DNA from: Ahaetulla prasina
Taxonomy: Eukaryota; Chordata; Lepidosauria; Squamata; Colubridae
Direction of reading: 5' to 3'
DNA: 64,000 bases
Assembly (NCBI RefSeq): GCF_028640845.1
Contig: NC_080546.1
Coordinates: 53,021,409 to 53,085,408, forward strand
A program made the translations under genes and the position numbers. This document shows positions 11,557-22,784 of the stretch, piece after piece; within the stretch, counting starts at the first letter, position 1, and each line of letters begins with the position of its first letter. The notes beneath the pieces are model-generated. The model was not told the origin of the DNA. It made no database searches and saw only the letters and a list, made by a program, of their open reading frames with translations.

Positions 11557-12944
11557 CTGTAAAATAGTACATTGATAATAATTCTTTAAAAAAAAGAATT
11601 TATTCCTGGCATTTAGACGAATAACCGATCGAGGGAAAGAGAAACAGGCAATTCTAATAATATTACCTTCCATAAATAGCGACTATTTTCAATCAAAATA
11701 TAGGAGCATCAGAGAGTACTTTAATCTTTCCAAATTCTATCCCTACAATAGATAGGTGGGAATAGAGATCTTTGGCAAACTGACAGCACAAAGCTTCAAA
11801 TCACCCAGAAATTAAAGCTACATTCTTATATGTACCTCCCTAGGAAAAAACCTTTTTAATCCAAGTGAATTTTGCTTCTGAGGAAATAACATAGTATTGC
11901 ACAAGTTTAATAAAGTTCATAGTGTGTATCTACCTAAGTTGGTCAAATGCCTATGCTGCAATATAGTTACAGTATTAACTTTCTTCCCTTAAAGGAAGAA
12001 AAGGTCTGTCATTATTCATAGATTTGTCTTCTTAGGGTTCATTTGATTAAATTACCTGATATTTTATAATTAAAACAATATTATGAAGTCAAAATTTACC
12101 AAGAAAGTATGAACAAATGTAAATATCCAATCTCTTTTTCCTACTTTTACTTTTCTATAGACTAAAAAGTTTTGTCATACATCTGAATCAGATTCCATTT
12201 TCATCCAAATACTACAGGTTAACAGGAAGAAATGTACATACATACGTACATACATACATACATACACCTACATCCACATCTCCCTAAAATATATTCTACA
12301 TTGTAAGATAGGTAAATGGAGGTTACTGAAATTAGAAATGATTATAATCTCCGTAATATTATTTTTGATTTGTTAGACCAATTTATTACACATACAGTAA
12401 TCTAGGATTTTTTAAACTTATCATTTCCTGGCCTGCTTCCCACAAAATACTAAGTCATACTGAGTAACTTGAACTAAGATCTCCTCCCAAAATTAAATGC
12501 TGATATTACTGCATAGATTAGACTTTAGTATCTCTAGTGTAACGTATTTTCCTCAAAGAATGAAAGCAAAAAGAATTATGTGGTGTTTTACATATTATTG
12601 ATCAATTATTTTAAAGTATTCATCTGCATCTATAACATTAACTCCCAGAGGCACAGTTTAAAAAAATAATTGGAATTTTAAAAGATTTTTAAAATTTACA
12701 ATAAATATCTCTATTCATAACCAAAACAGATCTGATAAAAATTAATTTCAATCACTATACTAAATAGTAGAATTAAGCAAGAAAAACAGCAATCCAATAG
12801 GAACAATTAAAAGTATGTGCTTCAATAAAATAAATAATAAAAAGAAAACAGCATCACTAAAGGAATGTCAGGTGTGAAAGATCAGGTTCACATGTGAAGG
12901 TTCAATTTAACTGATTTATTGCTAAAAGCCCATGCACAGGAATC
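11557..12944. other. WWC2 intron with a short (ACAT)n run
   Basis: A+T-rich intronic sequence. The only clear structure is a short imperfect ACAT tetranucleotide run at about 12233-12266. No coding segment recognised. Confidence 0.55.
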
Positions 12945-14040
12945 TTCTCAACTAATGGTCAGCACTTGGTTAGAGTTAGATAAGGGTCAATGGTAGTGAG
13001 GGCGGGGAGGGTAGACTTAGTTCGTTTGTGGCTACATAGGGTTTCTAGGCTGATTCCTCTTTTCACCCCTACCCCTGGTTCTGTCACTCCTTTTCCTACA
13101 CCACCCTCCCCTTCAAAAATAGTCTCCCCCTTCTTCCATGGCATCATTCTGTTTCCCCCTGGATATGCCCACTGATACTGGTTCAGTGGTGGGATTCAGC
13201 CAGTTCGCACCAGTTTGAGAGAACCGGTTGTTAACTTTCTGAGCAGTTTGGCAAAGTGGTTGTTGGAAGAAATCATTAGGGCAGAGAACCGGTTGTTAAA
13301 TTACTTGAATCCCACCACTGGACTGGTTAATCCTTTCAGCTACAGAGTCCTCACATGGTGAAGTGAGGGAGACAGTAGTTTGGTCAAAAAATGATGAAAC
13401 TGCTGAATCAAGTCAGGTGGCATAGACATACCTGCTATTGTCCCAGTTCATTGAGATTCAGAGTACCTTTTCCAATGGATCAGATATTGTGTGCTTTTGC
13501 CCCTTTGCCTAGAATCCTGGATTTCTTATACTTGGTATTCCTTTTCTCCTTTCACAATTACAGACAGTGAGAGTGGGTGCCAGGAGTGTAAGGTGCTAGG
13601 GGATTTATCTTTGACCAACAAAGATCAATGAAAAACTGGATGCACTTTCATGGAGGGTGGTATCTGCCTTGCCATTCATTCCAGAATGGTAAGCTGAAGA
13701 CAAGATAACCTGAACATTCAAAAATGGGACCAGTGCCCTCCAAAATCTGGAAGCAAGTTGACTTCCTCTAGTGGAGACAACTCCGGAGACCATGCCTCTA
13801 TATTGATAGATGTGATTCAAAAAGAGCTGAGCCGTTTCCTTGGCAGTAAGCAACCCTTTATAAGGGGTGAAGTGAGCCATTTTTGTGAAAAGATCCACTA
13901 TGACTAGATTGGCTGTTTAGCTGAGGACTGAGGGTAAATCAACAGCAGTCAAAGGATGTTGGACAGAGTTCATTTGTGGCTACGTAGTGATTTTAGGATG
14001 ATCCCTCTTTTCACTTTTCCCTCAGGATCTGCTAGTCCTT
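12945..14040 (-). mobile_element. Ty3/Gypsy chromovirus fragment (integrase plus chromodomain)
   Basis: On the minus strand 13930-13600 encodes an integrase core piece: DLFTKMAHFTPYKGLLTAKE, TAQLFLNHIYQYRGM, GSQLASRFWRAL, ILSSAYHSGMNGKAD. The expected S-D-R-G-S-Q is read as S-T-R-G-S-Q, so the second catalytic Asp is lost. Downstream, at about 13560-13380, a broken frame reads EKEYQV, EIQDSRQRGKSTQYLIHWKR and PPDLIQQFHHF. That is the chromodomain signature seen at the integrase C-terminus of chromoviruses. Stops interrupt it. A MITE (13184-13320) sits in its 3' region. Similar blocks of about 50 bp at about 13000-13065 and 13963-14020 suggest a duplicated boundary or an internal rearrangement. 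It lies in a WWC2 intron, in the gene's orientation. Confidence 0.82.
13184..13320. mobile_element. hAT-type MITE
   Basis: Inverted ends cagtggtgggattca (13184) and tgaatcccaccactg (ending 13320) match over 15 bp. The flanks tactggtt (13176-13183) and gactggtt (13321-13328) are an 8-bp target-site duplication with one mismatch. Non-coding, 137 bp, with two internal GAGAACCGGTTGTTAA copies. It sits inside the Gypsy fragment and is younger than it. Confidence 0.88.
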
Positions 14041-15896
14041 CTATAAGAAGGAATGCCATGGTTTTCTTTTTTCCAATATAATCTATCATTCTTACTTTAC
14101 CAAGTTATATTTTCCAAGGAGAAGATTCACAAACAGTTTAAAACTTGAAAGGGCTTACATATACTCTTACAGAGGATTTTTGCACTGGAAATAAAATCTT
14201 TTCTTGACTTTATTATGGGCTTCCAATTAAAAAAATAATTACTCAAGAATTAGCTTAGAGCAAAATTATCCACATAATTTGACGTGTTAAATTTCATTAA
14301 AGAAAAGAGCCTTTGCACTCTATTGCGGGAAACAGAGATGTCTAGTTGTTGTGTAAATAGGAGATTAAAATATTATCAGTTAAACGACATATATGATGGA
14401 GATTAATTTACCTACCCCAAACTAGAGAAAAGAAGGGAAACCACTAGTCCAAAGCTTGTAACACTAAACCAGAATTTAACATTATGTTAAGCATGCTCTA
14501 CACCTGGATCCTATTTAAATATGCTATTGACAGCACAGTATTTACTTCCTAATCATGTTTGATTTTTGCTGCATTATCATCCAACCTGGATTAACTGCAC
14601 ATAAAAACAAGTGATATGAATCAGAGCTTTTCCAGCATACTGCAGTTTTTGCTTGCTATTGCTTCAAAGTATTACATTTTAAGTTTCAACTATTTTTATA
14701 ACAGATATGGCAGAAATGAATAAAGGGTCTTTACAATATAAAATGTATTCTGACTCCCTGCTTTCAATAAATAGAATTAGTGCTAGTCATAAACTGACAG
14801 CTACAATTTTCATAACAAATGTTCATTGTTTATTTGTTGTACGCTGCTGAATGTTTCTCAAACTTGCTTTGGTTTCCTAGTGAAATTACTTGCAAGCAAG
14901 TTGGTTTTCAAACAACATTTCATTTTACATTAATGTAACACAACCAGTGTGTTGGACTAAGTTTAATTTTAATAGAAGCAGAAATTCTAAAGCCTTAGGT
15001 ATACTTATGCTTTAAAAGAAAAAGCAAACTGGGAACAAAAAAATACGAGCATTTTTTATTATCTCCAACGTTTATTTAAATTTTAAAAGTCTGCGGTTGT
15101 GAATTGTTTAAACTTTAATTCTGTTTAATTTCATATTTTAAGATCATTTGGTATAGTAATAGGGATTACAGGAAGATTTAAATTCTTAACCATTTAAAAA
15201 AAATAAAAAAGGAACACTTGCAAGAAATCTGCTCAACTTTCTTTTAAGTACATTTATTTACCACTGGGTATTCTGTAATATGCCATCAGAGTTAATATAG
15301 CTGCTATTTATTTGCCACCCAGCCAATTTAGATGATTGACTTTTCCTTTTGGGCAGGGCAGTCTTCAAACAGATATTCGTATTATGCTTGTCTAAACTTT
15401 GCCAAATACAAGTACAGTGAGCAGGCACTTAGGGAATGCAAAGATCAGTGGAGCAAAAAGAACATGGGATTTCTCCAATTTCTGATTTATTTCAGCCCCA
15501 TCTTTCCTCGGTTTCAACCTTCTCACTGAAGCTTGTCCTTTTCCATGACAGTTAAATATTCAGTAAAGGTCTAATTATACTTAAAGGGCGCATGGTGCCA
15601 AATAACCAGCCTGCAATATTGCTTCTCTTGTCTTTTTTTGCTGCTTTTTTGCTTTTCTCCATCACACAAGTGGCAGACAGGGACCTATTCAATTCTTTCA
15701 CTTTTTACACGTTTTAAACAGCTTTCTGCTTTTCTTTCTTAATAACAGGGCATTTTAAAGATGGTTAGATTTTCTATAGGCAATTGGTTGTAGATTTTTC
15801 TCACCTATTTCAAGAGAAATAATTATTCTATTTGATTTAGTTCTAACCTATGGGATGAATTATTTAAGTCAATTTCAATTATTTTCATATACTCAC
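14041..15896. other. WWC2 intron sequence, nothing recognised
   Basis: About 1.9 kb of A+T-rich intron with no repeat family or conserved coding segment recognised. Confidence 0.5.
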
Positions 15897-15976
15897 TGTT
15901 GCAATGTTTCATAGCCTTGCTCCTTATATAATAATTCTTGCTTCATCTGCAAGAGTTCCCGCTTCAGTTTTTTAAC
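15897..15976 (-). CDS. WWC2: WWC2 coding exon, coiled coil
   Basis: 80 nt between TACAAG and GTGAGT. It encodes VKKLKRELLQMKQELLYKEQ then GYETLQ and CA, the first two bases of a Gln completed by the exon at 11427-11556. Charged heptads with Leu fit a coiled coil, and the sequence matches the WWC-family block that precedes IDKKMS. WWC1 reads VNKLKREMVHLQHELQFKER here, so WWC2 is the better fit. Too short to appear as a distinct open frame. Confidence 0.94.
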
Positions 15977-16289
15977 CTTGTATGTAAAAATAAGAAGTTT
16001 AAGACATTGCTTTTAAGATAGTGTAAAATAGTTTAGAATAATTAGCACCGTTAAACATGAACAATAAACAATACCTGGTATCTCGAATTGTCCTTGTTTC
16101 TGCTTTTTTAATATTACCACCATACATGTAAGACCACATGAAATCGAATTTATCACATGATATTCTGTGGAAAAAATGTTTTTCTTTCAAGTTCCTGCTG
16201 ACTTGATTCAACATCCTCTAATTTATAATGTTAAAATGATCCACAGCTATAGACAGCATCATAGGACAGGAAAGCTGTTCCCTTTAATT
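15977..16289. other. WWC2 intron sequence, nothing recognised
   Basis: Intron sequence between the exon at 15897 and the MITE at 16290. The minus frame 15999-16214 has no recognisable similarity. Confidence 0.5.
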
Positions 16290-16394
16290 CAGGGGTGTCC
16301 AATCTTAGCAATTTTAAGACTTGTGGACTTCAAATCCTAGAATTCTGGGATTGAAGTCCACAACTCTTAAAGTTGCCAAGGTTGGACACCGCTG
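16290..16394. mobile_element. hAT-type MITE, 105 bp
   Basis: Inverted ends begin caggggtgtccaatcttagc at 16290 and end with the near-complement ccaaggttggacaccgctg at 16394. The arms pair over most of the length. The flanks ctttaatt (16282-16289) and ctttaact (16395-16402) form an 8-bp duplication with one mismatch. A palindromic, non-coding squamate MITE in a WWC2 intron. Confidence 0.9.
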
Positions 16395-16402
16395 CTTTAA
16401 CT

Positions 16403-18020
16403 ACTTTTCTGTGACTATACCTCCCCTGTGGAGCAGCATCCTCCCTTCCAAGATATAGATGCCCCAATCCTCTTCTTCTTTTGTAATACTTCTTTTGTAA
16501 GACCTGTTTCCCTAGATGTTTGGGCCAAGAGGTTAGGTGAGCTCCCCTGGTGATGTCAGTTTTGTTGTTGTTGTTGTTTTGAGGGTTGTTGTTTTAAAAA
16601 GGAAATGAAGGGTTGTATTCTGTAATGGTGGCTTTAATCTTTGTCTGCTGTGAGACAATTAACTTTATAAATCATACAAATGAATAAATAAAACCTTCTT
16701 AACTAAATCTTCAGGACTATTCTTCTCTCTGCAGATTTTTTTTTACACAAGAAAAGACTGACAGCAACCATCGATTCTAAATGGAAAAAGGAGGAAATCC
16801 TTTAAATAGGGGGAAAAATTATTTTGTTTCAACATGGAGAAAAAAAAATAAGAGGCCCAATAAGAACCACAACTACGTATCAGGTGATTGGCTATATGTA
16901 CTAAAATTGTGAGGGAACTACTTGAATCCTGCCGCACATACTGTATATGTACATTATGGTTTAGACATTCTACTAAACATATTGTATCTTAAAACACTAG
17001 TTATCTCAAAAATTTAAATATTTAGTCAAACAGTAGTCCAACGTTGTTGGTTTTTTATTGCTATTTTCAATGACATTCAAATTCATTTACCAAGGGTGCT
17101 AGCAGTCAGCAATTACAAACCAGAAAGCTATGTATATAACTAATGTTCTTATTAAATTCTAATAAACATGATGAGCAGGTCAAAAGATATGCTTTTATAG
17201 GTCATTGCTTTCTCCAGCAGACCTACATAGATTGGACATGAACGCTATCTCTAGATTTGCCTATTAGTGTTCAGAATTCATTTCTACAGAAAAAAGGACT
17301 ATTACCACTGTGGATATGCTAATGCTTACTAATATTGTGAAAATGAACTATTCATAAATAATTAATTGGTCTGAAAATAATTCTTCATATATGTGTACCA
17401 CTGTTCGGCTCTGAACACTGGCATAACTTGTGTTTCAATAAAGTCAGCACCATGACCTCATGTAAATAAACCATTGTTAGCATTTGCTGAACACCAAGGA
17501 ATTCTATTGTCCTAATGTTCATGACAAGCATCTGGTATGAGAGATATGCTGGATTAAAAGAGGTATCTTTATTTGGATAACATCATTTACCGTGAAATTC
17601 ATATTCGCTTGCTAAGTTAACTTGTCAAAGCCTGTATGTCTAAGGAAGCTATTCTTATTCAAAAGAGGACTTATCATCAATATAGCCATAGGGAAATAGC
17701 TTAAGAGAAAAAGAGCACAAATAAGATCAGGGGAGGACTGCTGACAGGCATCAATGTGTGGGCAGAGGAAAGGAGGGAAATAGAATCTATAAAAAGGACA
17801 AAAATTTCCAAATGGGCACATTAGACAATGTTCATTTCAGAACATAAATCCTTAAGTGGATATCTTTGGTTTAATACTTGTCTCCATATGTTGATCATGA
17901 ACAAGCTCTAAAGCAAGTATTACTTTTAAAATTATTAGCATTACAAATGTCCACAAAAATATAGGCTTGTATATGTAGACAATTTAGTTGAGTTATTGGG
18001 AGATTTCAAAGCATCCTTAC
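16403..18020. other. WWC2 intron sequence, nothing recognised
   Basis: A+T-rich intron with a short (GTT)n run near 16562-16580. No coding segment or repeat family recognised. Confidence 0.5.
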
Positions 18021-18097
18021 CCTTAATCTTGTAGTGGAGATTTCTGCTTTCAGAATATCAGGATCATACTTTGTGCTGGAAGAGGAGCTTGAGAAAA
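18021..18097 (-). CDS. WWC2: WWC2 coding exon (FS-Ser-STKYDPDILKAE)
   Basis: 77 nt between CTAATAAG and GTAAGG. With C from the previous exon, the first two bases complete a Leu codon. The exon reads FSSSSSSTKYDPDILKAEIS then TTRLR. The KYDP.ILKAEI motif is diagnostic of WWC proteins, and STTRLR followed by VKKLKRE in the next exon is the WWC2 version (WWC1 has ATAKSRVNKLKRE). A second AG nearer the Ser codons would break the reading frame, which is why I chose the acceptor at 18098. Too short to appear as a distinct open frame. Confidence 0.93.
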
Positions 18098-19423
18098 CTT
18101 ATTAGGGGAATAAGGGGGAAAAAATAATGAACCGTTTGGGATATCATTTTATGTTTCAATTCCCTAAAATATTCAAAACAGTAGTTCAACACAGTTATAA
18201 AAAGCAAAATAAAAGATTGGTTACTATATTACAATGAAAACTATAAAATGTAAGGAGCAATTATTCAAAGTATTTTCACTTTTATCATGTGGATAGCATT
18301 ATTTGTTTATTACCTTTATTTACTCATTTTCTCTAAGAGCTATTAGTGGTGTATGCACCTACTTTTATTCCCATAAAGCAACCCTTGAAATAGGAGGAGG
18401 AGGGCCTTCTCTGTCATTGCACCTGCCCTCTGGAACATCTCAGCTCCCATTTTCCTAACCTTCTGTAAGAGCCTAAAGACCTGACTCCTGGAGCTCCAAT
18501 GGTGAGCACCACAGTGTATGTGGTTGATTAACATCAGATCCCACCTCTCCACCATCCTGCTTCCACCCTCCCCATCTTTTAATTGCGCTGCAGTGTTTGA
18601 TTTTTTTGTACTAACTTATTTATATTTTTAGTTTTTATAATTTTTATCTTTTATGATTGTAAGCTATCTAGAGTTACCTTGAGGTAAGATGGGCAGCCAA
18701 TAAATTTTAGAAATAATAAATCAATAAACAGATTTCTGTCCTTTCAGATGGAAAAATGCTAGCTAACATCAGCATTCTGAGCCTTTCAGAACGATGGCAT
18801 TTGTTTGCAGTTTTGCCAGATTTGAGGTCCATTCTTCAAGTGTACCAAAAGATTCCCCCCGCCCTTGGTTTACTGTGGATGTGAAATCCTTTGGTGTGCT
18901 GGAGGAATGGGCCTCAAATCTGGTGAAAACACTAACGAATGCCATAATTCTTGTGATTGTTTTTCCCAATGGAGCAGAGACCAATGGGAAGAGATAGAAG
19001 GCTTCCTGAATGTGGTGGGAGGCCCAGGCACTCCACTTAACAATTGCAACTAGAAAAGCAGGGAATACAGTCATTGAGTAAAGCAGTCATGTAGCATCTC
19101 ATTTAAGACCATTTTGCTCAACGACTAATATTACAGGCCCAATTGTGGTTGTAATTGGAGGACTACCAGTATGTATTTGATGCAGATAAAGAAATGTTCA
19201 AATTCTCTGTAAAACTGAACTGGTTAGTAAATGAGAACCCTCTGATTTACCCTCCCCAAATCAGTTGCTGCAGCTCCCAGGACTGGGATAGTTTAACTAG
19301 GGCTGGCCACAATTGTTTCTTGAAGATCACCCAGATCTTTTGAATCGAGAAATGCAAGTTAAAAAACATGAAAAGAGAGGGATAGTATATTTCACATATT
19401 ATACATATGTCTTTGATACATAC
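18098..19423. other. WWC2 intron with a palindromic repeat
   Basis: 1.3-kb intron between the exons at 18021 and 19424. The left part (18098-18780) shows nothing recognisable. The right part holds the hairpin repeat at 18795-18943, followed to about 19175 by sequence ending GGAGGACTACCAGT, like the ends of old squamate DNA repeats. Confidence 0.55.
18795..18943. repeat. inverted repeat (hairpin) of about 60-bp arms
   Basis: The left arm 18795-18854 and right arm 18882-18943 are reverse complements with only a few mismatches, and the spacer is 27 bp. As a result both strands read nearly the same peptide (for example SSSVPKD on one and SSSTPKD on the other), which explains the paired open frames here. 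Probably the core of an old MITE. Confidence 0.85.
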
Positions 19424-19627
19424 GACTTGTATAAGAGCTTGATTTTTCCTTGTAAACATCATTCAGCCGTACATATTCACCCAAGGCAAGAGCCAGCCTC
19501 TGCTCTTTCACATGGAAAAGTTCTTTCTTAGTGCTAAGCGCATCTTGAGCTACAGTAAGATAATCTTTTAACATTTTTTCTTGTTCTTGTCGCCACTGCT
19601 TTCTTGGATCTTCTATCTGTGTAGTTT
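19424..19627 (-). CDS. WWC2: WWC2 coding exon: end of WW2 and start of coiled coil
   Basis: The 204-nt exon begins two bases into a Lys codon after TTTACAG and ends with one base before GTATGT. It encodes [20 protein letters not shown], then [40 protein letters not shown] and KSSSYTS. TTQIEDP is the C-terminal strand of the second WW domain, where this family has Ile instead of the second Trp. The rest begins the coiled coil. [22 protein letters not shown] is, from memory, the WWC2 sequence; WWC1 has QQRLELAQQEYQQLHAVWEHK. The exon carrying most of WW2 should lie to the right but was not found. An open frame continues left into intron to 19392. A LINE begins about 22 nt from this exon's acceptor. 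Confidence 0.96.
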
Positions 19628-19649
19628 CTGTAAAGGAACAACAAGAAAA

Positions 19650-21955
19650 CATAAATAATCATAGTAATAGTACTCCTAACTACAATTTCAAAAAAGCCAA
19701 CTATGACCTTATAAACAATGACCTCTCATCTCTTGACTGGCAAAATCTGTTCTCAACCTGTATCACTGCAGAAGACCACTATAAAGTTTTCCTACTTGAA
19801 ATCAATAGAATCATCAAACTATATGTATCACAAATCACCACCAAAATAAAAAAAAGCAAATTACCCATATCAATAAAAAAGCTTCAATCCAAAAAAAAAA
19901 AAACCCTCTGGAGAAGAAACAAAAAGGGCTATGTAGCAAACTTCAAAAACCGCTACAGAAATATTTGCAACCAAATAAAAACTAAATGTACCATTTACCA
20001 CATCAAGCAAGAAGAAGACCTTCTGCGCACAAATTCAATTCGTGCTTTTTATAATTTTGTGAACAATAAACTTAAAGAATCAAGATCCATCCCACCACTA
20101 AAAGAATCTAAGGGCAAAGAATGTAATGATGAAACAGTTAAAGCAAACCTCTTAAACACATTCTTTGGCTCAGTCTTTGTTAACAGTGATGGCTCATATC
20201 CAACATTCCCCAATCGTACCAACAATGAGTACAACGACTTAACACATATAGACTTCACAGAAGATAATGTTGAAAAAGCTCTTCGCAACCTGAAACCATC
20301 TTTATCTATTGGGCCTGATGGACTATGTGCATGCTTCTTAAAAAAACTTTCCAGTAATATAGCAGAACCCCTAAGCATAATCTTTGATACAGCTTTCATG
20401 ACTAGTTCCCTTCCCAAACTTTGGTCTTTAGCCACAGTCATCCCTATCTTCAAAAAAGGAGATCCCAGCCTAGTTGAAAATTACAGACCAATCTCTCTTT
20501 GCTGTGTCACCTGCAAAGTAATGGAATCTATCATCAACCAATCCATTACCCTCCACCTCAAAACAAACAACCTACTCTCTAATAAACAATTTGGTTTCAG
20601 AAAAAAATTATCATGTAACTTACAACTTCTCCACTGCAAAAACATATGGACTACTAATCTTGATCAAGGCAAAGCAATAGATGCAATCTACATAGACTTC
20701 TGCAAAGCTTTCGACTCAGTAGTACATGATAAACTTCTCCTAAAACTAAAATCCTACGGCATTTCAGGACCTGTTCACAATTGGATAACTGCTTTCCTGT
20801 CAAACAGACAACAAGTGGTCAAAATTGGCAATGCTCTATCAAATTCTGTTCCTGTCAAAAGTGGCATTCCTCAAGGCAGCGTTCTTGGACCAACACTCTT
20901 CATACTACATATAAATGATCTCTATGACCTTATCTCAAGTTATTGTGTTCTCTTTGCTGACGATGTCAAATTATTCAACACCACCAACAATACTACTACC
21001 CTTCAAAAAGACCTTGACTTTGTATCCGATTGGTCTAAAACTTGGCAACTCCAAATCTCAACCAGCAAATGCTCAGTCTTACATATTGGAAAAAAAACCC
21101 AAACACTAAGTACATGCTTGATGAACATTACCTTACAGATGACCCCCCACCCTGTTAAAGACCTTGGAGTTTTCATATCAAATGATGTAAGTGCCAAAGC
21201 CCACTACAACTACATCGCAAAAAAGGCATTAAGAGTTGTAAACCTAATCTTACGTAGCTTCTTCTCCAGAAACACTACACTACTAACTAGAGCTTACAAA
21301 ACATTTGCTAGACCAATTTTTGAATATAGCTCGCCTGTCTGGAACCCATACCACATTTCAGAAATCAATACAATTGAACGTGTCCAGAAATATTTTACAA
21401 GAAGAGTTCTCCACTCCTCTGAATACAACAAAATACCTTATGCCACCAGACTTGAAATCCTGGGATTAGAAAACATAGAACTCCGCCGACTCCGACAAGA
21501 CCTGTGTTTAACACATAGAATCATCTATTGCAATGTCCTTTCTGTTAAAGACTACTTCAGCTTCAAACGCAATAATACAAGAGCAAACAATAGATTTAAA
21601 CTTAATGTTAACCACTTCAATCTTGATTGCAGAAAATATGACTTTTGTAGAAGAGTTGTTAACGCTTGGAACACACTACCTGACACTCTGGTTTCTTCTC
21701 AAAATCCCAAAAGCTTTAACCAAAAAATGTCTACTATTGACCTCACCCCATTCCTAAGAGGACTATAAGGGAGGTGCATAAGAGCACAAAAGTGCCTACC
21801 GTTCCTATCCTATTGTTTCCTTTCATTATATCAAATTAATACAGTTGTTGCATACTTTTGCTCATATATATGCTTATATGATGTGTTGTTGTTTTATGTT
21901 GATGTTTGTGTATACTGTTGTGACAAAATAAAATAAAAAACAAAAAAAAAACCCT
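19650..21955 (+). mobile_element. CR1/Rex1-group LINE, 5'-truncated (copy F)
   Basis: Similarity to the related minus-strand copy (33864-43612) starts at about 19650, inside the endonuclease-RT linker. It runs to a 3' end near 21955 with an A-rich (AAAATAA-type) tail after TGTGTATACTGTTGTGACAA. It keeps a long open RT frame (20059-21768), so insertion is probably recent. It is antisense to WWC2 and abuts the acceptor of the exon at 19424-19627. No clear target-site duplication was found because the right flank is A-rich. Confidence 0.88.
20059..21768 (+). CDS. LINE reverse transcriptase (CR1/Rex1 group)
   Basis: 569 codons, open throughout. The RT fingers-palm blocks are in order: IPIFKKGDPSLVENYRPISL (about residue 130), IDFCKAFDSVVHDKLLLKL (block A, about 210), GIPQGSVLGPTLFILHINDL (block B, about 268) and YCVLFADDVKLF (block C with catalytic Asp-Asp, about 300). 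The C-terminal part has WNPYHISEINTIERVQKYFT, LEILGLENIELRRLRQDL and a final NAWNTLPD segment followed by FLRGL and a stop. This is the RT half of the LINE ORF2 protein, which reverse-transcribes the element's own RNA at a nicked target. The stated start is only the first GTG/ATG-type codon; the same coding sequence continues further left in degraded form, and the endonuclease is missing. No obvious nonsense mutation is seen in the RT. Confidence 0.9.
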   Translation: MNNKLKESRSIPPLKESKGKECNDETVKANLLNTFFGSVFVNSDGSYPTFPNRTNNEYNDLTHIDFTEDNVEKALRNLKPSLSIGPDGLCACFLKKLSSNIAEPLSIIFDTAFMTSSLPKLWSLATVIPIFKKGDPSLVENYRPISLCCVTCKVMESIINQSITLHLKTNNLLSNKQFGFRKKLSCNLQLLHCKNIWTTNLDQGKAIDAIYIDFCKAFDSVVHDKLLLKLKSYGISGPVHNWITAFLSNRQQVVKIGNALSNSVPVKSGIPQGSVLGPTLFILHINDLYDLISSYCVLFADDVKLFNTTNNTTTLQKDLDFVSDWSKTWQLQISTSKCSVLHIGKKTQTLSTCLMNITLQMTPHPVKDLGVFISNDVSAKAHYNYIAKKALRVVNLILRSFFSRNTTLLTRAYKTFARPIFEYSSPVWNPYHISEINTIERVQKYFTRRVLHSSEYNKIPYATRLEILGLENIELRRLRQDLCLTHRIIYCNVLSVKDYFSFKRNNTRANNRFKLNVNHFNLDCRKYDFCRRVVNAWNTLPDTLVSSQNPKSFNQKMSTIDLTPFLRGL

Positions 21956-22784
21956 TCCATTCAATTAAGACCCCTTAAATCTGTTAGTGTCTTAAATCTA
22001 AAAACAAAAACAAAAATCAAAAATTTTTATCCACTTTTATTTGGGTACATGCATAAGGAACACATTGTTATTAGGTATTGACATTTATTTATCAAATACC
22101 TTAGGAAAACATTTGTACATGTCTTAGAGAAAATAATCATTTTTACTTGTATGTTTTGACACATATTTTAAGCTGATTCAAAGAGTACAATATCAACTCA
22201 GACCAGGCAATAACTAGTGCTTTTTTGAGATTTTGTTGTTTCCAATTATTTGTAAATAGCTTTATTTCTTGCTCTTTGTTTCATTTATTAGAATCCTATT
22301 TAGGAAAATAAAAGCAAACTTTAATAGAGAAAATAAAAGTGCCATCATTCAACTGTACTGGAAAATGTGTGAATTTATGTAGATAAATTGTCTGCAAAAC
22401 TATTTCTTGAGAGTTTATTCAGACTGGAGTCTATATAAGTCACATCTGTATCAATCCAAAATGCATTTTAAGCACTGGCATTACCTTGTGTTTAACAGTT
22501 GCTTGCCCAAGCAGTTTGAAAGGATCAGAAAAGAGAGACAACTCCATAATCAATCCAGAAACTTTTATTTTGTAATAAGATCAAAGGTGCAGGAAATCTA
22601 GTGTGAGGTTTGCAAATGAGGTGCAAACCTCATTTGCTTCCTATCTCTGCTATTGGAAATGAAAATAAATAGAAATCAAAATGTTGCCTTCCTTATTGTT
22701 GAATAAAACAACAACAGAGGAAAGAATTCTGAAACTGCACTGAAAATTTCAAGATTAAAATACCATGCATTTAGATATTCAGCA
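21956..22784. other. host sequence, probably WWC2 intron
   Basis: A+T-rich sequence with a 10-bp perfect inverted repeat at 22605-22614/22622-22631 (gaggtttgca). Otherwise nothing recognised. Confidence 0.5.

Noticed and set aside
18769..19074. 101-codon minus frame and similar plus frames as a possible gene
   Set aside because: The two strands give nearly the same peptide because the DNA is a palindrome. It is a repeat, not a gene.
9322..19627. Assignment of the host gene to WWC1 (KIBRA) or WWC3
   Set aside because: Remembered WWC1 sequence differs at many positions where this sequence equals WWC2. WWC3 was not compared in detail, so a search should confirm.
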